From: Basipetospora chlamydospora
Taxonomy: Eukaryota; Ascomycota; Sordariomycetes; Microascales
DNA: 64,000 nt
Direction: 5' to 3'
Assembly: GCA_001599675.1 (NCBI GenBank)
Contig: BCHP01000008.1
Span: forward strand, 1,236,627 to 1,300,626
Positions 22,268-33,530 of this stretch are shown piece after piece. A program made the position numbers and the translations under genes. How positions within the stretch are numbered: the first letter of the stretch is position 1; every line of letters begins with the position of its first letter. The notes beneath the pieces are model-generated. The model ran no database searches and was not told the origin of the DNA. It saw only the letters and a list, made by a program, of their open reading frames with translations.

Positions 22268-24216
22268 TTAGCGGCTCGAGGAGGGCCCTGCGGTCATAAG
22301 GTCGACGTTGAAGGTCCAGCGGCCTGTCTCATCAAGTTAGAGACAGAAAGCAAGTGGAAGAGACCGGCATCACGGTAACATACCTTTGGCCAGATTCTGG
22401 GCGGTGTCCTCGAGGAGGACGAGGCGGCGCTTGTTGCAGTAGGTAGTTTTATCCTAGAAACACCCCATTCGTGAGCAAGCTATTCCTAAAGTATCTTCTT
22501 CAGACGGGACACCATGGGGGAGGGGGGGGCTGGCGAGCCAGGGAAGAACGTACCATAATCTCTACCTTGAGCTTCGGGTCGGCAAGCTCATTGATGGGCT
22601 TCTCAAACATCTCCGACAGGGCCTCTACGGCCATCTCCAGGTCCTTCTGGTTGTCCTCGAAGATTTCCGTCAGGTTGTTCCGCGCCAGGTAAAAGGCGAA
22701 CGCGTAGGTCCACTTCAGCGTCTGCCGGCAGGTCTGCAGCGCCTGGGACGCGGACTGGAGGTACTGCACCTCGATCCAGGACATGCCGGACTGGGTCTGC
22801 AGCTGCACCATCTTCTTCTCCGTCTTATGGTAGATGTCCTTGTCGAGGCGGGCCGACTGCTCGTGGTTCGCGTACCGGTTGTAGTAGTGCAGGTACCGCT
22901 CGAGACTCACGCGGCTCTTGGTCTGGGCGTCGCGCGCGTCGGAGCCGCTGCGCTCCTCGAAGCGGTTGCAGTTGTACCAGCTCGTGCCGTGCTCGGACCA
23001 GAGCCCCATGCACATCCAGCAGAACTCGTACCGGCACTTGCGGCACGTCATGTGGTTGCAGCCGCCGTTCTTCTCGATGGTCGAGTTGCACTTGGGGCAC
23101 TCCTTGGTGTTGGCCGAGATCCAGTTGGCCGTCTCGCTGTCGTCGGCGCACTTCTTAAGCCACTTCTTGACGAGCTCGCAGGGCGCCGGCTGGTGGTCGC
23201 TCAGGCTGCACCCGAAGCAGAAGCAGTGTCCGCAGCGGCACGTCACGGTGGGGACGATCCTGTCGAGGTCCTTCTTCTTAATGGCGCACTCGACCGCGTT
23301 GGCGCAGTCGGGCGCCGGGCACCACTTGAGGATGTCCTTGTCTTCGACGTATGTCCTGTTGAGCAGTTCACGGTACCGGGAATACAGGTCCGGCGTTACG
23401 AGGAGGTCGAGGGATCGGGAGTCGATGATCCGCCTGCAGCCGTCGGCGGGGCACTGGATCCTCGCCGCCTCCCCTTCTTCGCGGATCTTCTGCGTCAGGT
23501 ATTGGCGGTAGCAGTCCACACAGAACCGGTGCTGGCACTTGAGGGCAAATGACTGCAAGTTGTCGCCATCCTCGCAGCAGATATCGCACATAAACCCGGG
23601 GACGATCTCGAGCTTGGGCAGTGACGACGTGCAGGAGCCGAGCCCCGCAGCCTCAAGGACCTTCTTAGGCCGGTCCATGTAGTCCTCGAGGAGCCGCTCT
23701 TTTTGCCAGCGGAAATGGCGGAGTAGGATGGCAGCGTCCTCCTTGTTGATGTCGAGGATCATGTTGACCTCGTCGATCATTTCAGACTGCTGGGCTTGTA
23801 TGTCGGGCGGCTCGTAAACCTTGAAGGGCGTCTCGCAGGCTCTTGATTTGCTGTCCATCTCCTTGACGGAGATGCCAAAGTCCGGATCGGGGGCGTCATC
23901 GTCGAAATCATCGCCAAAGTCTAGCAGACGGGAAGCAATACGTTAGCATACGGTACTGCCCAGGGTGGTCGGGAGAGCATTCGCGAAGACGATCACGGAA
24001 GTTAATTGCGGCGGGGAGGGGGTCTCGCGGGTGGGCTGACAAGGCTCGAAGACAAGGCCGCTTCTGTGCGCGGGGTTACACAAATAGGGGCAAAAGGAGG
24101 ACTCGAGATTCGAAACTAGAATAGCACATACCCTCGTCGCCTGAGTCATCGTCGACGTCGTGCATGGCCTCGTCGTCCGTGGACAAGGCCGACATGTACT
24201 CCTCATCGCTGTCCAT
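22268..24216 (-). CDS. Ariadne-type RBR E3 ubiquitin ligase
   Basis: Four exons join in phase: 24216-24132, 23920-22554, 22453-22384 and 22323-22268, giving 525 residues. The start MDSDEEYMSAL is the first ATG of exon 1; the frame extends upstream only through non-ATG codons. The N-terminus is acidic, as in HHARI/ARI1. RING1 starts at CDICCEDGD, with CQHRFCVDCYRQYL. The IBR follows (CPAPDCANAVEC, CRCGHCFCFGC). RING2 has CPKCNSTIEKNGGCNHMTC, whose Cys in GGCNHM is the expected thioester-forming catalytic residue. The C-terminal Ariadne domain is present (LERYLHYYNRYANHEQSA, LKWTYAFAFYL). These ligases accept ubiquitin from an E2 on RING2 and often act with neddylated cullins; budding yeast Hel1 is the likely counterpart. 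The gene appears complete. Confidence 0.93.
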
Positions 24217-25448
24217 ACCTGCGGTGCTGGTCGTAGTCGTCTGCGGCGTCGGCGGGGCAGTTGCAACTTCGGCCACGGCTGCTGCGGCGGAGCGCGTTGA
24301 TCGCTTGGATGCGGCGGTGGATGCGGTGTGCGTGAGGGTGGTGGTGGTGATGGCGGCAACCGAGGCGGCGATCTTCTTGTTGGGTGCGTGGGAGTTATCG
24401 AGAACAGTCGACGCCTCAGCTGCCTTTCGTTTCCTGGTGAGGGGAGGAATCGTGGCGGTGTTTCGTTTTCTAAAGGCGTGGAAGAAAAAAAATGGAAACG
24501 AAACAAAAAAGGAGGACGAGTTGAATAAAAGGGAGTCGAAGACGGGAAGTGGGCAAGAGTACAGTACAGTACCAAAGCCCGGTCGGGTTGGATGTGGCGA
24601 GGATGGGATGGGAGGGACGGATGGTGGGGTGGAGCAAGATCGGGGAGTGACCCGATTACGATGCAGAGATGCGAGGCTAGGGAAGTTGAGTGGCTCAAGA
24701 GGCTGGCGATGCTGGCGGTGCAGTTCCAGTCGGGCTGGGATGGTGGTGTACCCTCGTGCTGGTTCGACTCAGCTTCAACTGGTGACCCGTGCCGTGCCGT
24801 GCGTGGTCAACCCCGAGTGCTTGGGATGACGTGTAGTGCGTGTAGTGGAGATAGTAGCAGGTCGACACACTAGGCACGCTCATGCCAGGGTTTTGGTGGG
24901 CAAAGAAATAACAGGCAACTTCATGAGTCGCTTCGAGATCCAAGATCAGGTGCGGGTGCCTAGTTTACCCGTGATGTCAAACGAGCCTGAGGGTAATTAC
25001 TGTATCCGTATCACGTATTTATTCGCTGATCCACTGCGCCGGCCTGGTCCACTCGTCCACCGGAAGTAAATCGGGCACAGGAATCCTGAAGGTCTGGGCT
25101 GAAACGAAAGCGTGACGTCTTATTTGTCTTGGTCTGGATGTTGCAAGTGTGAGGCGAGCGGATTCGCTCGGACGCTTCGGCCAATTCCGCTGGATCTCGG
25201 GTCACTTGGTCAGTGTGGCTTTCTCCCAATTCGGAACCAAGATGTGGGGTCTCATTATGTAGGAGTTTACGCTGTAGGCCCTCCTCACACTCCAGGCAGC
25301 CGCGAATGGGCCGGATGACTAATAATTCTATAATGACTGGGTTGATAGAAGACTTAACGTGCTTAGACGCATATGAGCCATATCATGATTTTCTTGACCT
25401 GTTATATGCATCTATAGTAGTTATACATCCGTCACCCGCCCTAGGAAT
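24217..25448. other. Intergenic
   Basis: This contains the promoter of the Ariadne-type gene and the 3' flank of the kinase-like pseudogene. No credible ORF or repeat was found. Confidence 0.5.
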
Positions 25449-26640
25449 CTACATAAATGAAACCCACCCCATCTCCTTGATCCCAAAGTCGCGGCCGTAA
25501 CAGTCGCGGCTAGGGTCAGACACGAGTGCACTACTGTCCGGACCACCCTCGCCAAGACGTGCCTTGTTGATATTGTCCTGGATCTTCTCGTAGTTTGGGT
25601 ACCTGACGTCCATCCGCACCCCCGGCAAATCCCGCATCATCGCAAGGGCGATAGCCCCGGGGTTGTTCTCGTCCTCCACCCGCTGCCAATATTCAACCTC
25701 CGGGCCATCGGGGTCCTCTTCCTCCTCGTCCTCCAAGCCGTCCGTGCCACTGTGCGACTCGCCGGCGCCAGCGTCCGCCCGCGACGACTCGGAGGAGTCC
25801 TCCCTGAAGCCGCACTCCGCAAAGTCGACGAGGAATGCCTGCTGCGAGTCCCCGTGTATCACGATATTGCGCGGCCCGGCGTCGTACAGGATGACTCCCA
25901 GGCTGTTGATTTCGTGCGCGGCATCTATCGCCGACTGCGCTATAGCCGACCACCGCTCCGGATCTGCGGGTTCGAGTGGCGGGGTGAGCAGCCTCGTCAG
26001 CCGCTTTCCGGGTATGTGCTCCAGCAGGATGCCCCTGACCTCGAAGAAGCGTGCCGTCTCCGGCCGCTGCGCCAGGTCCGGCGGTGTGTCGCCCACCTGG
26101 ATATTCACGTGGGCGTACATCCGCGGTATCTTCTTCCCCTGCAGCTTCTTCAACCTCGCATAAGCCTCCGTCTCGCAGTCGAAGCCATCCCTGCACACCT
26201 TCCATAGCGCCGCCTCATACCTGGCCCTACCCTCCTCCGTGTCATCACGGTGCTTCCAGGGCGGGACGGGGTGTGTCCTCGCCGCCTACTCCGCGATCTC
26301 GCGTAGGAAGGGATCTACTTTTCCGTCTCGCACAAAGGACCGGAAGGCCGCCTCGTCGCCGCGCTCGTGCCAAAGGCGCGCGCCGTTTCGGTCCCTGCGC
26401 AGGGACACGCCCCACCGGCGGTCGTAGACCTTGAGGATCGCGTAGAGCTCTGGCTGGTTGGGGGATTCGCTCTCGATGGAGACCTCCATGACGGGGGACA
26501 TGGAGATGGTGAGCGTCCTGCGGATGGCCGCCGTGATGGTCTCTGGGAGGGGCGTCTCGGTGAAACTCTTGAGGACTTGGAGGCGGTGACGGCCTGTCGG
26601 CGCCCACGGTAGGCGGGTTGTGTTGTCGTTGGACCTAATA
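25449..26640 (-). pseudogene. Protein kinase-like gene with in-frame TAG
   Basis: One minus-strand frame can be read from about 26635 (after a plausible intron acceptor TATTAG) to the stop at 25449, broken only by a TAG at 26286-26288. Upstream of it the frame reads LPWAPTGRHRLQVLKSF, SPVMEVSIESESP, AILKVYDRRWG. Downstream it reads WKHRDDTEEGRARYEAALW, ARLKKLQGKKIPRMYAHV, ILLEHIPGKRLTRLL, then GVILYDAGPRNIVIHG (catalytic-loop-like, Asp and Asn kept) and AFLVDFAECGF (DFG-like). This is the fungal kinase-like phosphotransferase fold common in accessory regions. No ATG start was found, so a 5' exon is missing or unresolved. The clean frame apart from one stop suggests recent inactivation or readthrough. 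A 14-base unit around GATGGAAGCTCAA is repeated three times upstream (26748-26785). Confidence 0.68.
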
Positions 26641-26649
26641 TTAGCATGC

Positions 26650-27903
26650 TAGGTAAGCGTGTGCGTCGTTAGGGATGGGTGAGTCCCAAGGTTCTACTCG
26701 TACATGATGGGAGTCCTCGCAGAGAGAGGTCGGAAGGTGTAAGATGGGATGGAAGCTCAAGATGGAAGCTCAAGATGGAAGCGTGAGAGGAAGCTTCTAG
26801 AGACGGGTGCGGCGGGTTGTGTTGGGATCATTTCAAGTCGGAGCTGGGATTCTCCTCCAGGCTACCTCGTGTTCCAGCCCATCTTCCGTGAACTTTTCAA
26901 ACGGCCAAAATTTAGCTGCGGTGTTTGCTCATGCGGCTTGAATGACTCAGTTCGGCCAGCCAACATTACCTCCATCAATAATATTAATGATCCATTAAAA
27001 TCAATCCTGCATCACGTCCCGCTGGCCCCATGAATCCAGTGTGCGATGCAAACCTCATCTCGGCCTCCGTACACTAGGCATAGCTTGGACTATATCTTCC
27101 ACTTTGTTGTTAATCTTGGTGTTGGCCGTCTGCAGGGCGGAGTACAAGATTCATCCCCGTAACAGCATGTATTAATTCAGAGAAGCATGCCAGGCATCCC
27201 ACAGCGTGGGAACGCTGCATGTTTATAGCCAAGCTCGGGCCGCCCCGTACCTGATGGATGCTTCGCATTTATTATCTCGGGGTCCTTGGATCTCGGCAGT
27301 GATATGATTGATGTACGTGTGCCTCGTACTCGAGTGGGCCGGTTTATCGAATATCGCATATCGCATACGGAATATGGAATATCGAATATCGAACAGTTTG
27401 TGATGTTAGTCTTGTTGAAGTTGACGCTGGCGCTGGGATCCACGCCTCAACTCTCGAGTGTGGTCGAGGTTCACCTTGAAGCCGGGCGTGAACTCAGCAT
27501 ATTGAATATTCAACTCGTTCAATTCGCATGGCACCAGTATGTGACGTCGCAGGACTGATGGAGTTGGGCCGTTGATGGAAGGTGGTCAGAACGTGTATCT
27601 GCTACTGGCATCAGATTGCAGCACAGCTTCTAAGTGTTCGAGTCGCGATGTCTTCGGTCTGATTATCGGCCAGTGGGTCTCGGATGGGAAAGGTATCTTC
27701 TGGGTTTATTCGCATCACGGCATCATTTCCTAAGAACCACCCGACCTGGATGGGGATCCTCACCATGGAGCAGCTTCACACCAGAATCCGTCTCATTTCA
27801 AAGGGAATTCATCTCCGTAACAATCTTTATTCCTTCTAAACACCCCGTTCGAATGCTACCCACAAAACGCTGTGTCTATCCCCATTACTGGTATCGCTAT
27901 GGC
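26650..27903. other. Intergenic, AT-richer
   Basis: No gene is supported. A degenerate ATATCG-based tandem array is at 27345-27395. The composition is more AT-rich than the flanking genes. Confidence 0.5.
27345..27395. repeat. Degenerate ATATCG/AATATGG tandem array
   Basis: The units CGAATATCG, CATATCG, CATACGG, AATATGG, AATATCG and AATATCG follow each other with transitions between them. It is a decayed minisatellite-like stretch with no gene. Confidence 0.7.
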
Positions 27904-30474
27904 TCAAGATGTAATGTGCAAGCAAGTCGGCACCAAATTCCTGACGGCTCTCAGGTCACTCCTCAAACTGGCCAAGGCCAAGGAGAAGGCGTAACACTTG
28001 ACAATGGAAAACGAAAGAACAAGGTGGATGGGGGGAAGGGAAACACAAAAAGGAAAATCAGCCAGCAACCCCAGAGTCATCACTACAAATGAGCCCCGTT
28101 TCCCACTACCAGCTTCGTTGCTGACGATACATCCGGGCTCCGCGAGATCGTCCACCTGCGACAGGACACTCTGAATGCCCCAATCCAGCTTCTTCCTCGC
28201 CCTGCCCGACCTCCTACCCCCCACCCCCGCCTCCTTGTTGTCATTGAATCCCTCCCGCTTCGCCCCTGGTGCACAGCCCGTCTTTGTCGCGAGCCCCATA
28301 GTTGGAAGGCCCTTGGAGACGGCTGAACAAGTCCCATCATCATCACCGCCGGGGCGCGCCGTGTCCCCCTTTTCTCCCTCCTCGTTCCCGGATCTCTTTT
28401 TAATTTCCTGCTTGGCCGGCTTGGTGGGCAAATCCTCTTCTCCATCGCTGCCCTTTTGAGATTTGGCGATGCGCTCTTCCTCCTCCCAGTCGTCATCGGC
28501 CGCCCCATCGAGCCTCGGGATGCGCGGCCTAGGCCCAGTGGACGGGCCAGTCTCTTGACAGTCTCCCTCATTATCTTTCCCTTTTTTGTCGTAGTCGCTG
28601 AGGCCAAACTCCGTAAAACGGGGTCGACGCCGCAAGGTCTGAGCGGGCGGGCCACCATCTTCCTCATTACCTCGCACCCTCCTGTCAGCGAGGCCAACCA
28701 CCATGGACCAGGGTCGACGCGGCCGGTCACGATGGGAAGCCGGGCCATCATCTCCTTCTTCGTCGTCGCCCTCATCGAACACCGGACTGTAGTAAGACTG
28801 TGTAGTCCTTGTAGGGGGCGCAGGCGGGGGAGGACGAACCAGGCGTGGCGTCATGGCAGTGCTCGACTCATCTACCGTGGGGAGCGTGAGCCTGTGCCTG
28901 CCTGCTGCTGAGTTGACGAGGCTTCTCGGGAGTCGGACGGGCGGTCTGACGGGCGGTCGGATGGGCGGTCGGCCACGAGTTAACGGGGCAGGCCTCTGCG
29001 GTGATTGGACTTCTTCTTCGGTTGACGGAGCAGGCCTCTGCGGTGATTGGACTTCTTCTTCGGTTGACGGAGCAGGCCTCTGNNNNNNNNNNNNNNNNNN
29101 NNNNNNNNNNNNNNNNNNNNNNNNNNNNNNNNNNNNNNNNNNNNNNNNNNNNNNNNNNNNNNGCAGGCCTCTGCGGTGATTGGACTTCTTCTTCGGTTGA
29201 CGGAGCAGGCCTCTGCGGTGATTGGACTTCTTCTTCGGTTGACGGAGCAGGCCTCTGTCGTGACTGGAGTTCTTCTTCGAGCAGTTCTTTGAGCTGTTTT
29301 TCGATCAGGTGGTCGCGGTGTTGTTCGACTAAGCTCGGTCTTCTACCCGCAACACTCCTCTCCGCACTTACCTTCGCCATCTCAGCACCCATCTCCACAC
29401 TTCTCCTCGCTCTCTCGGCACTCATCTTCACACCCCTCCTTGCTCTCTCTACACCTGCCCTCGCTCTCTCCACGCTTGTCCTCGCTCTCTCCGCACTCGT
29501 CTCCGCACTTCTCCTCGCGTTAGTATCTACAAGCTCCTCCAGCCTCTCGCCCGCTACACTCCCTTCCGCACCCCCTTCCGCACTTCTCTCCGCACTCCTC
29601 TCCGCACTCCCTTCCGCACTTCTCTCCGCACTCCTCTCCGCACTCCTTTCCGCACTCCTCTCCGCATTACTCTCCTCACTTCTGCTCGCACTTCTGCTCG
29701 CACTTCGGCTCGCACTTCGACTCGCACTCCTCTCGACAAGCGCCTCCAGCCTCTCGCCCACCGGGCCCCACTTCGGGGTCAGCTCGAGCCGCTCCAGGAA
29801 CGGTTTCAGTTCCTCTGGCTCCAGGGCGGGAGGGCGGTACTTTCGCCTTCGACGAGACCCTCCCATGGCAGCGGACTCGGCCAAAGTAGGCCACTCAGAC
29901 TCGTTAGTGGGTATCGTGTCGTTGACCAAAGGGTATCTCTCGGGTCGCCAGCCGAAGCCACCATGGCCCTGTGACCTGAGCACATCCCTGCTTCTGTTCC
30001 TGGTCAGGCCTCCAGATCTTCCCCTTGCCCTGCGACCTGAGCGCGATATCTCTTCCTTTTCACGAAACACCGAGCCTGAAAAGACCACGGTTCGCCTCTG
30101 TTTTGGGTCGGTAAGGCTGGCCAGAATAGAGTGGCAAACGCGGCACTTGATTTCAGCCGGTGCTGGGTGCTCCTCGCTCGGGGGACGGCAGCAGCACTCT
30201 CCCGCACAGCATGGGCAGTCGGAACATCCGTTACACTGCACACACCGTTTCTTCTGGATTTGGAGTGGGGGGTCGTTCCGCCTGCAACAACACGAAACAC
30301 GGCAGCAGTCATCATTGCCGCATTTGCGCGAGTGGACGCATTCGCTACATAGTACGCATGAAATGCAGAGTAGGCAGCGTTTGCTGCTGCATTTAGAGCA
30401 CTTTTCTAAAGGTCCCGAGTTAGATCTACCGCTCAAACTGAAGCAAACTTTTGACCCAAGGGGAGAGAGGCGAG
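27904..30474 (-). CDS. Cys-rich, repeat-rich hypothetical protein (split by an assembly gap)
   Basis: Reading from 30474 toward 27904, the protein begins with ~90 residues holding about 27 Cys in CxxC, CC and CCC clusters (CSKCSSKRCLLC, CCRVSCCC, CPCCAGECCC), which suggests metal binding. After a basic linker comes a four-residue array, first SASR and then AERS/AEGS units (29530-29740). Next is an Arg/Glu-rich helical region, then a 14-residue repeat (QRPAPSTEEEVQSP, 42-base unit) containing the 80-N gap. The frame on the far side of the gap continues smoothly through the disordered, acidic tail MTPRLVRPPPPAPPT to the stop at 27904. Because 80 is not the in-register gap length, conceptual translation across the Ns gives false residues. 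No ATG opens the Cys-rich part, so at least one 5' exon lies upstream. The 3' end could include another intron. I do not recognise the family. Confidence 0.55.
28979..29265 (-). repeat. 42-bp tandem repeat array with N gap
   Basis: The units contain CGGTTGACGGAGCAGGCCTC (plus strand). About three copies are readable before the gap (the last cut by it) and about three after it, the final one diverged. Each unit encodes 14 residues of the Cys-rich repeat protein. The Ns are best explained by collapse of this array during assembly. Confidence 0.92.
29083..29162. other. Assembly gap, 80 Ns
   Basis: This is a run of 80 Ns inside the 42-bp array. An in-register gap would be 31 bases plus a multiple of 42, so 80 is an estimate and not a measured length. 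Confidence 0.97.
29530..29740 (-). repeat. 12-bp tandem array encoding AERS/SASR repeats
   Basis: Twelve-base units such as CGCACTCCTCTC repeat about 17 times with point changes. On the minus strand they encode Ala-Glu-Arg-Ser, Ala-Glu-Gly-Ser and Ser-Ala-Ser-Arg units of the Cys-rich protein. Confidence 0.88.
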
Positions 30475-30556
30475 TGGATGATCTGTTGGAAACAGAACAC
30501 TGCTTAGGTGGAACAGGGAAAAGAAGGAAGAGGACAGAGAGCGGGAGTTAAAGTAC

Positions 30557-31131
30557 CTTCTTCGCCGTAAACATAAGGATTGCGGACCACATGGGCAGTG
30601 AATACGAAAGGCGCCACGAGAACTTGTTCGTTGTCTTGAAAGCTATCAAAGTGGGGGTGTGCTCGCAAGGCCTAGTGACGGAGAGGCGACATTAGCAAGA
30701 GTGTTTCGAACAGGCTCCTAAGCTGCTGGAAGAAGGGTGAACAAGGGCGAAAAGGAGGACGAGGAAGACTTGGTGAGTCCCGTGCGTTTCTCGGGCGGAA
30801 GGCGGGAAGCAATACTATTTTTGAACCAGAGGGATGGGGGAAAACTGACCTCCTGTTGCATGATGACTACGTTTCCCCTGAGTGCCTTGGATTCCTCTGC
30901 CGTTAGGATTCCAGGCCACCGGAAATCACCGTTTAGCATGCTCGTTTGGTGGTAATATCTTTTTCTCCAACTCTGGGACATCCAGCAAAACTGGGGCCAG
31001 TTGAGGCCGTCAACGACAGGCACTGTTCGTTCGCCATGGTGGGTATGCGAGTGCGTACAAAGACGGCACGAGAATAGTTGTCGTGGAAAGAATGGGAAGG
31101 CGAGAGTTGAAGTTACGATACTTCGTTGCAA
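30557..31131 (-). other. Possible upstream coding exons of the Cys-rich gene
   Basis: Two segments look exon-like on the minus strand. 30671-30557 has a CTAG acceptor, a GTACTT donor and reads ALRAHPHFDSFQDNEQVLV. A second segment ending at 30850 before GTCAGT reads GLNWPQFCWMSQSWRKRYY, then RWPGILTAEESKAL. Phases do not connect unambiguously to the Cys-rich exon, so they may be its 5' exons or a separate small gene. RNA evidence would decide. Confidence 0.3.
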
Positions 31132-33242
31132 GGGAGTCGGTTTGGGAATGGATGATGGGATAGCGAGACTCGTCTTAAGGGAAGAGGTCTGTGAGGTTGT
31201 ATTGGAGAGTTAGTAAAGAACACGACGCGGGATCGTCGTCCGGTCTGCGCTCCGCTGTGGCTCGCCTTTTATGTTGCGGGTGTCGAGGGTGTTGAGGATG
31301 GGATTGGGTCGGTTTGGAAGAAGTGAAGGAAGATGGAACGCGAAACGGGGGATATTAAGGAAGTAATTGTTGGAGAGCGCCGGTACGGCGGTAGCTCAGA
31401 TGCCTTGGCGATCAAAAAGGATATGCGGTGTGCATGGCCACGGTGATGAAACGGATGCGGATGTTGATGTTGATGTTGGTGTTGATGTTGATGCTGAGGA
31501 GAGAATAGAAGAGGACAGGAAAAGGAAGACCCGAGCTGAGGTGGAGTGGAGGGAGTGTGCGGGCCTCGTTGACCCCATGGCACTTGCACTGCTGATTACA
31601 CACGCGGGACACGAGGAAGGCACTCCCGGGAAGAAGAAGACGGTGCATCGTGATCCAACTTGAAGCCTGAGCTGATCAGTCAAGCTACTGAGTGGTAATC
31701 ACTGGCAATCACTGGCACGGCAATAACATTGAGCTGGTACTAATGAGCCCCAACGGGTACTTTCCCTGCTGGTTTCCAATACTTTGGAGCTCACTCAGGG
31801 CGGTCCTATATAGCCATCCCACTACACTTCCAAGATAGTACACGTCACATAGCACAGCCGTTGAGGAGTGAGGTCCTCCAACATCAATAATCACACTGCA
31901 GAAATCAGAGGGCGAAGTGGGAGGTAAAGCAGCGCCGTCAAGGAGAGAGACCAACGGCTTTTTATAGGACAGTAGGGAACCAAAACTGGGGATAGTAGGG
32001 CCGGTATTCCATTAACAAATCCTTTTTTGCAAGAGGCTACTGGTGGCCAGCATTGGTCAGTTGTCGGTGTGGGCCTTCGCATCATCACTCAAACATGAAG
32101 CGCACACACGAGACCGAGATGGGGAAAGGAGAACAGTTAGATAATGAGATTGGTATTACTTCTTTTTTATCAGATACTCCGCCACTACTCCTTTTCCGTA
32201 CCAGTCTCTTCTCACCTTGGTCACCAGCCCGCATAGAGCTGCTCCGGCTCTACATTTCCCAGTTCTGAAATAATCCAGAAATAGCTGCCTGGAAACCATT
32301 CCCAAGCTATAAGCAATGACCAGAGTCATACGGACCATCTCAAAAACCTCTCTGGCAGTAAGTAAGATGCAAGTAACTTTGATGGTCCATCTCGGCCTAC
32401 TAGCCGGCGTCGAAACTAGGCGTGGTACTCTCTTCTGTACTATACGGGAGAAGATAAGGTCTATGAAAGCAGGGGTATCTGCTGGCTTGCACCTGTTAGT
32501 TGATGTAGTGCCCTCGAGGCTCGCCTCGAGGTTCCGGTAAGAGACCAAAAGTGTAGGAACAACGACCATTCTGCATTGGTGCAACACAATGCCCACTCTG
32601 TGTTCCTCTCCCGTAATCCCACTGGCAAGTATGCCCGGACTCGCCAGGCCAACTCTGCCGAGTGACAGGCTTCCGGGGTTCCTTCCATCGCCACGGATTT
32701 AGTCCCCCTTCCTTATGTACCGATCTCCTAAACGCAGATTCCTAAAGTACTAAGACAGCCTATATATCGCCTGAACGTGGATCGTCTCTTTGGCTCCTTT
32801 TTTTCCCGTAACAGGCCTATGTGACGCGGGGTAGGGTGATCGGTGAAGCCTGTCCTCTTTATCCTTGCCGACCTGATCGTGTAGGTCATACTTCATTATT
32901 CCTCTTAAGCCGTCTTTGAGAATCGTCGTTTGGCCGGGAGCTGCCCTGATATGTCCGGCGGAGTCTAGAGGCCAGGCCATACCTTGAACTCCTCCCCCTA
33001 AACGTGATGTAATATGGTGGGATTTCCTAGCTATACTTGGATATACGTCCGAGATTCGCTGGTCATTGCTGCCTTATTTTACCTGACATTTCGGAGGTCT
33101 ACTCGCGCTATCAATGTTATCTGGTGCGTCTGGGGAGTTAGTAGCCCATTCACTTTGGCTGTCGGGACAAAATTCCAATTCACCTCCATCAAGGAAGGAA
33201 CCACGCGATATCCCTTATGTGCCATGTCAAGTTTACCAGTCA

Positions 33243-33383
33243 GTAACGGCAAGGTGGCAGGCGCCGGAGCGGTATCCCGGTCAGGTCAAACCACCTTCGC
33301 CAGATTCAGCAAGGAAAATTCAAAGGGTCCAGGGTTCGAATCCTGAGAAGAGATGTAGGACCAAGTGGTCCGAACTCTTTTTT
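33243..33383 (+). mobile_element. SINE-like / Pol III element, copy 1
   Basis: The element starts TAACGGCAAGGTGG, has an A-box-like GCCGGAGCGG, and a tRNA-type B box GGGTTCGAATCC (33342-33353). It ends GAGATGTA, then the hairpin GGACCAAGTGGTCC, then GAACTCTTTTTT (a Pol III terminator). An outer stem can pair 33248-33257 with 33291-33301. A related 187-bp copy at 53541 shares the order of all these parts, the terminal word GAACTC plus T run, and a pyrimidine-rich tract just beyond the end. It is either a short interspersed element or a Pol III-transcribed structured RNA family. Copy 1 is shorter by about 46 bases between the B box and the terminal hairpin. Confidence 0.66.
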
Positions 33384-33404
33384 GCTCCTGTCACAGAATA
33401 GTAA

Positions 33405-33530
33405 ATTCTTTTTCTTTTTCTTCTTCTTTCCTCCTTCCTCTTTTTGTCTTTGCTCTTTTTTTTCTTTTTTTTCTTTTTTTTCTTTTTCTTTTTCTTTTTC
33501 TTTTTTTTTTCGTTTCTCCTTTTCTTTTCT
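33405..33530 (+). repeat. Pyrimidine-rich CTTTTT tract
   Basis: A 125-base C/T stretch with TTTTTC-type units follows the Pol III-type element by about 22 bases. A comparable tract follows the second copy, so it may belong to the inserted unit. Confidence 0.8.

Noticed and set aside
29530..29740. CRISPR-like array
   Set aside because: The regular 12-base units have no spacers, code in frame, and lie in a eukaryotic genome.
28868..30436. A 522-codon protein ending in EACSVNRRRSPITAEACPVN
   Set aside because: The C-terminal part is a frame artefact created by the 80-N gap. The in-register frame continues into the acidic tail to 27904.
32156..32596. 146-codon minus-strand frame
   Set aside because: It opens with GTG and lacks a convincing ATG, and I see no motif or repeat that supports coding use. 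It lies in a stretch with other debris.
33320..33380. A functional tRNA gene at the B box of the first Pol III-type element
   Set aside because: There is a perfect B box and a T run, but no acceptor stem, anticodon arm or CCA-adjacent pairing. The matching second copy shows that it is a SINE-like or structured RNA unit instead.
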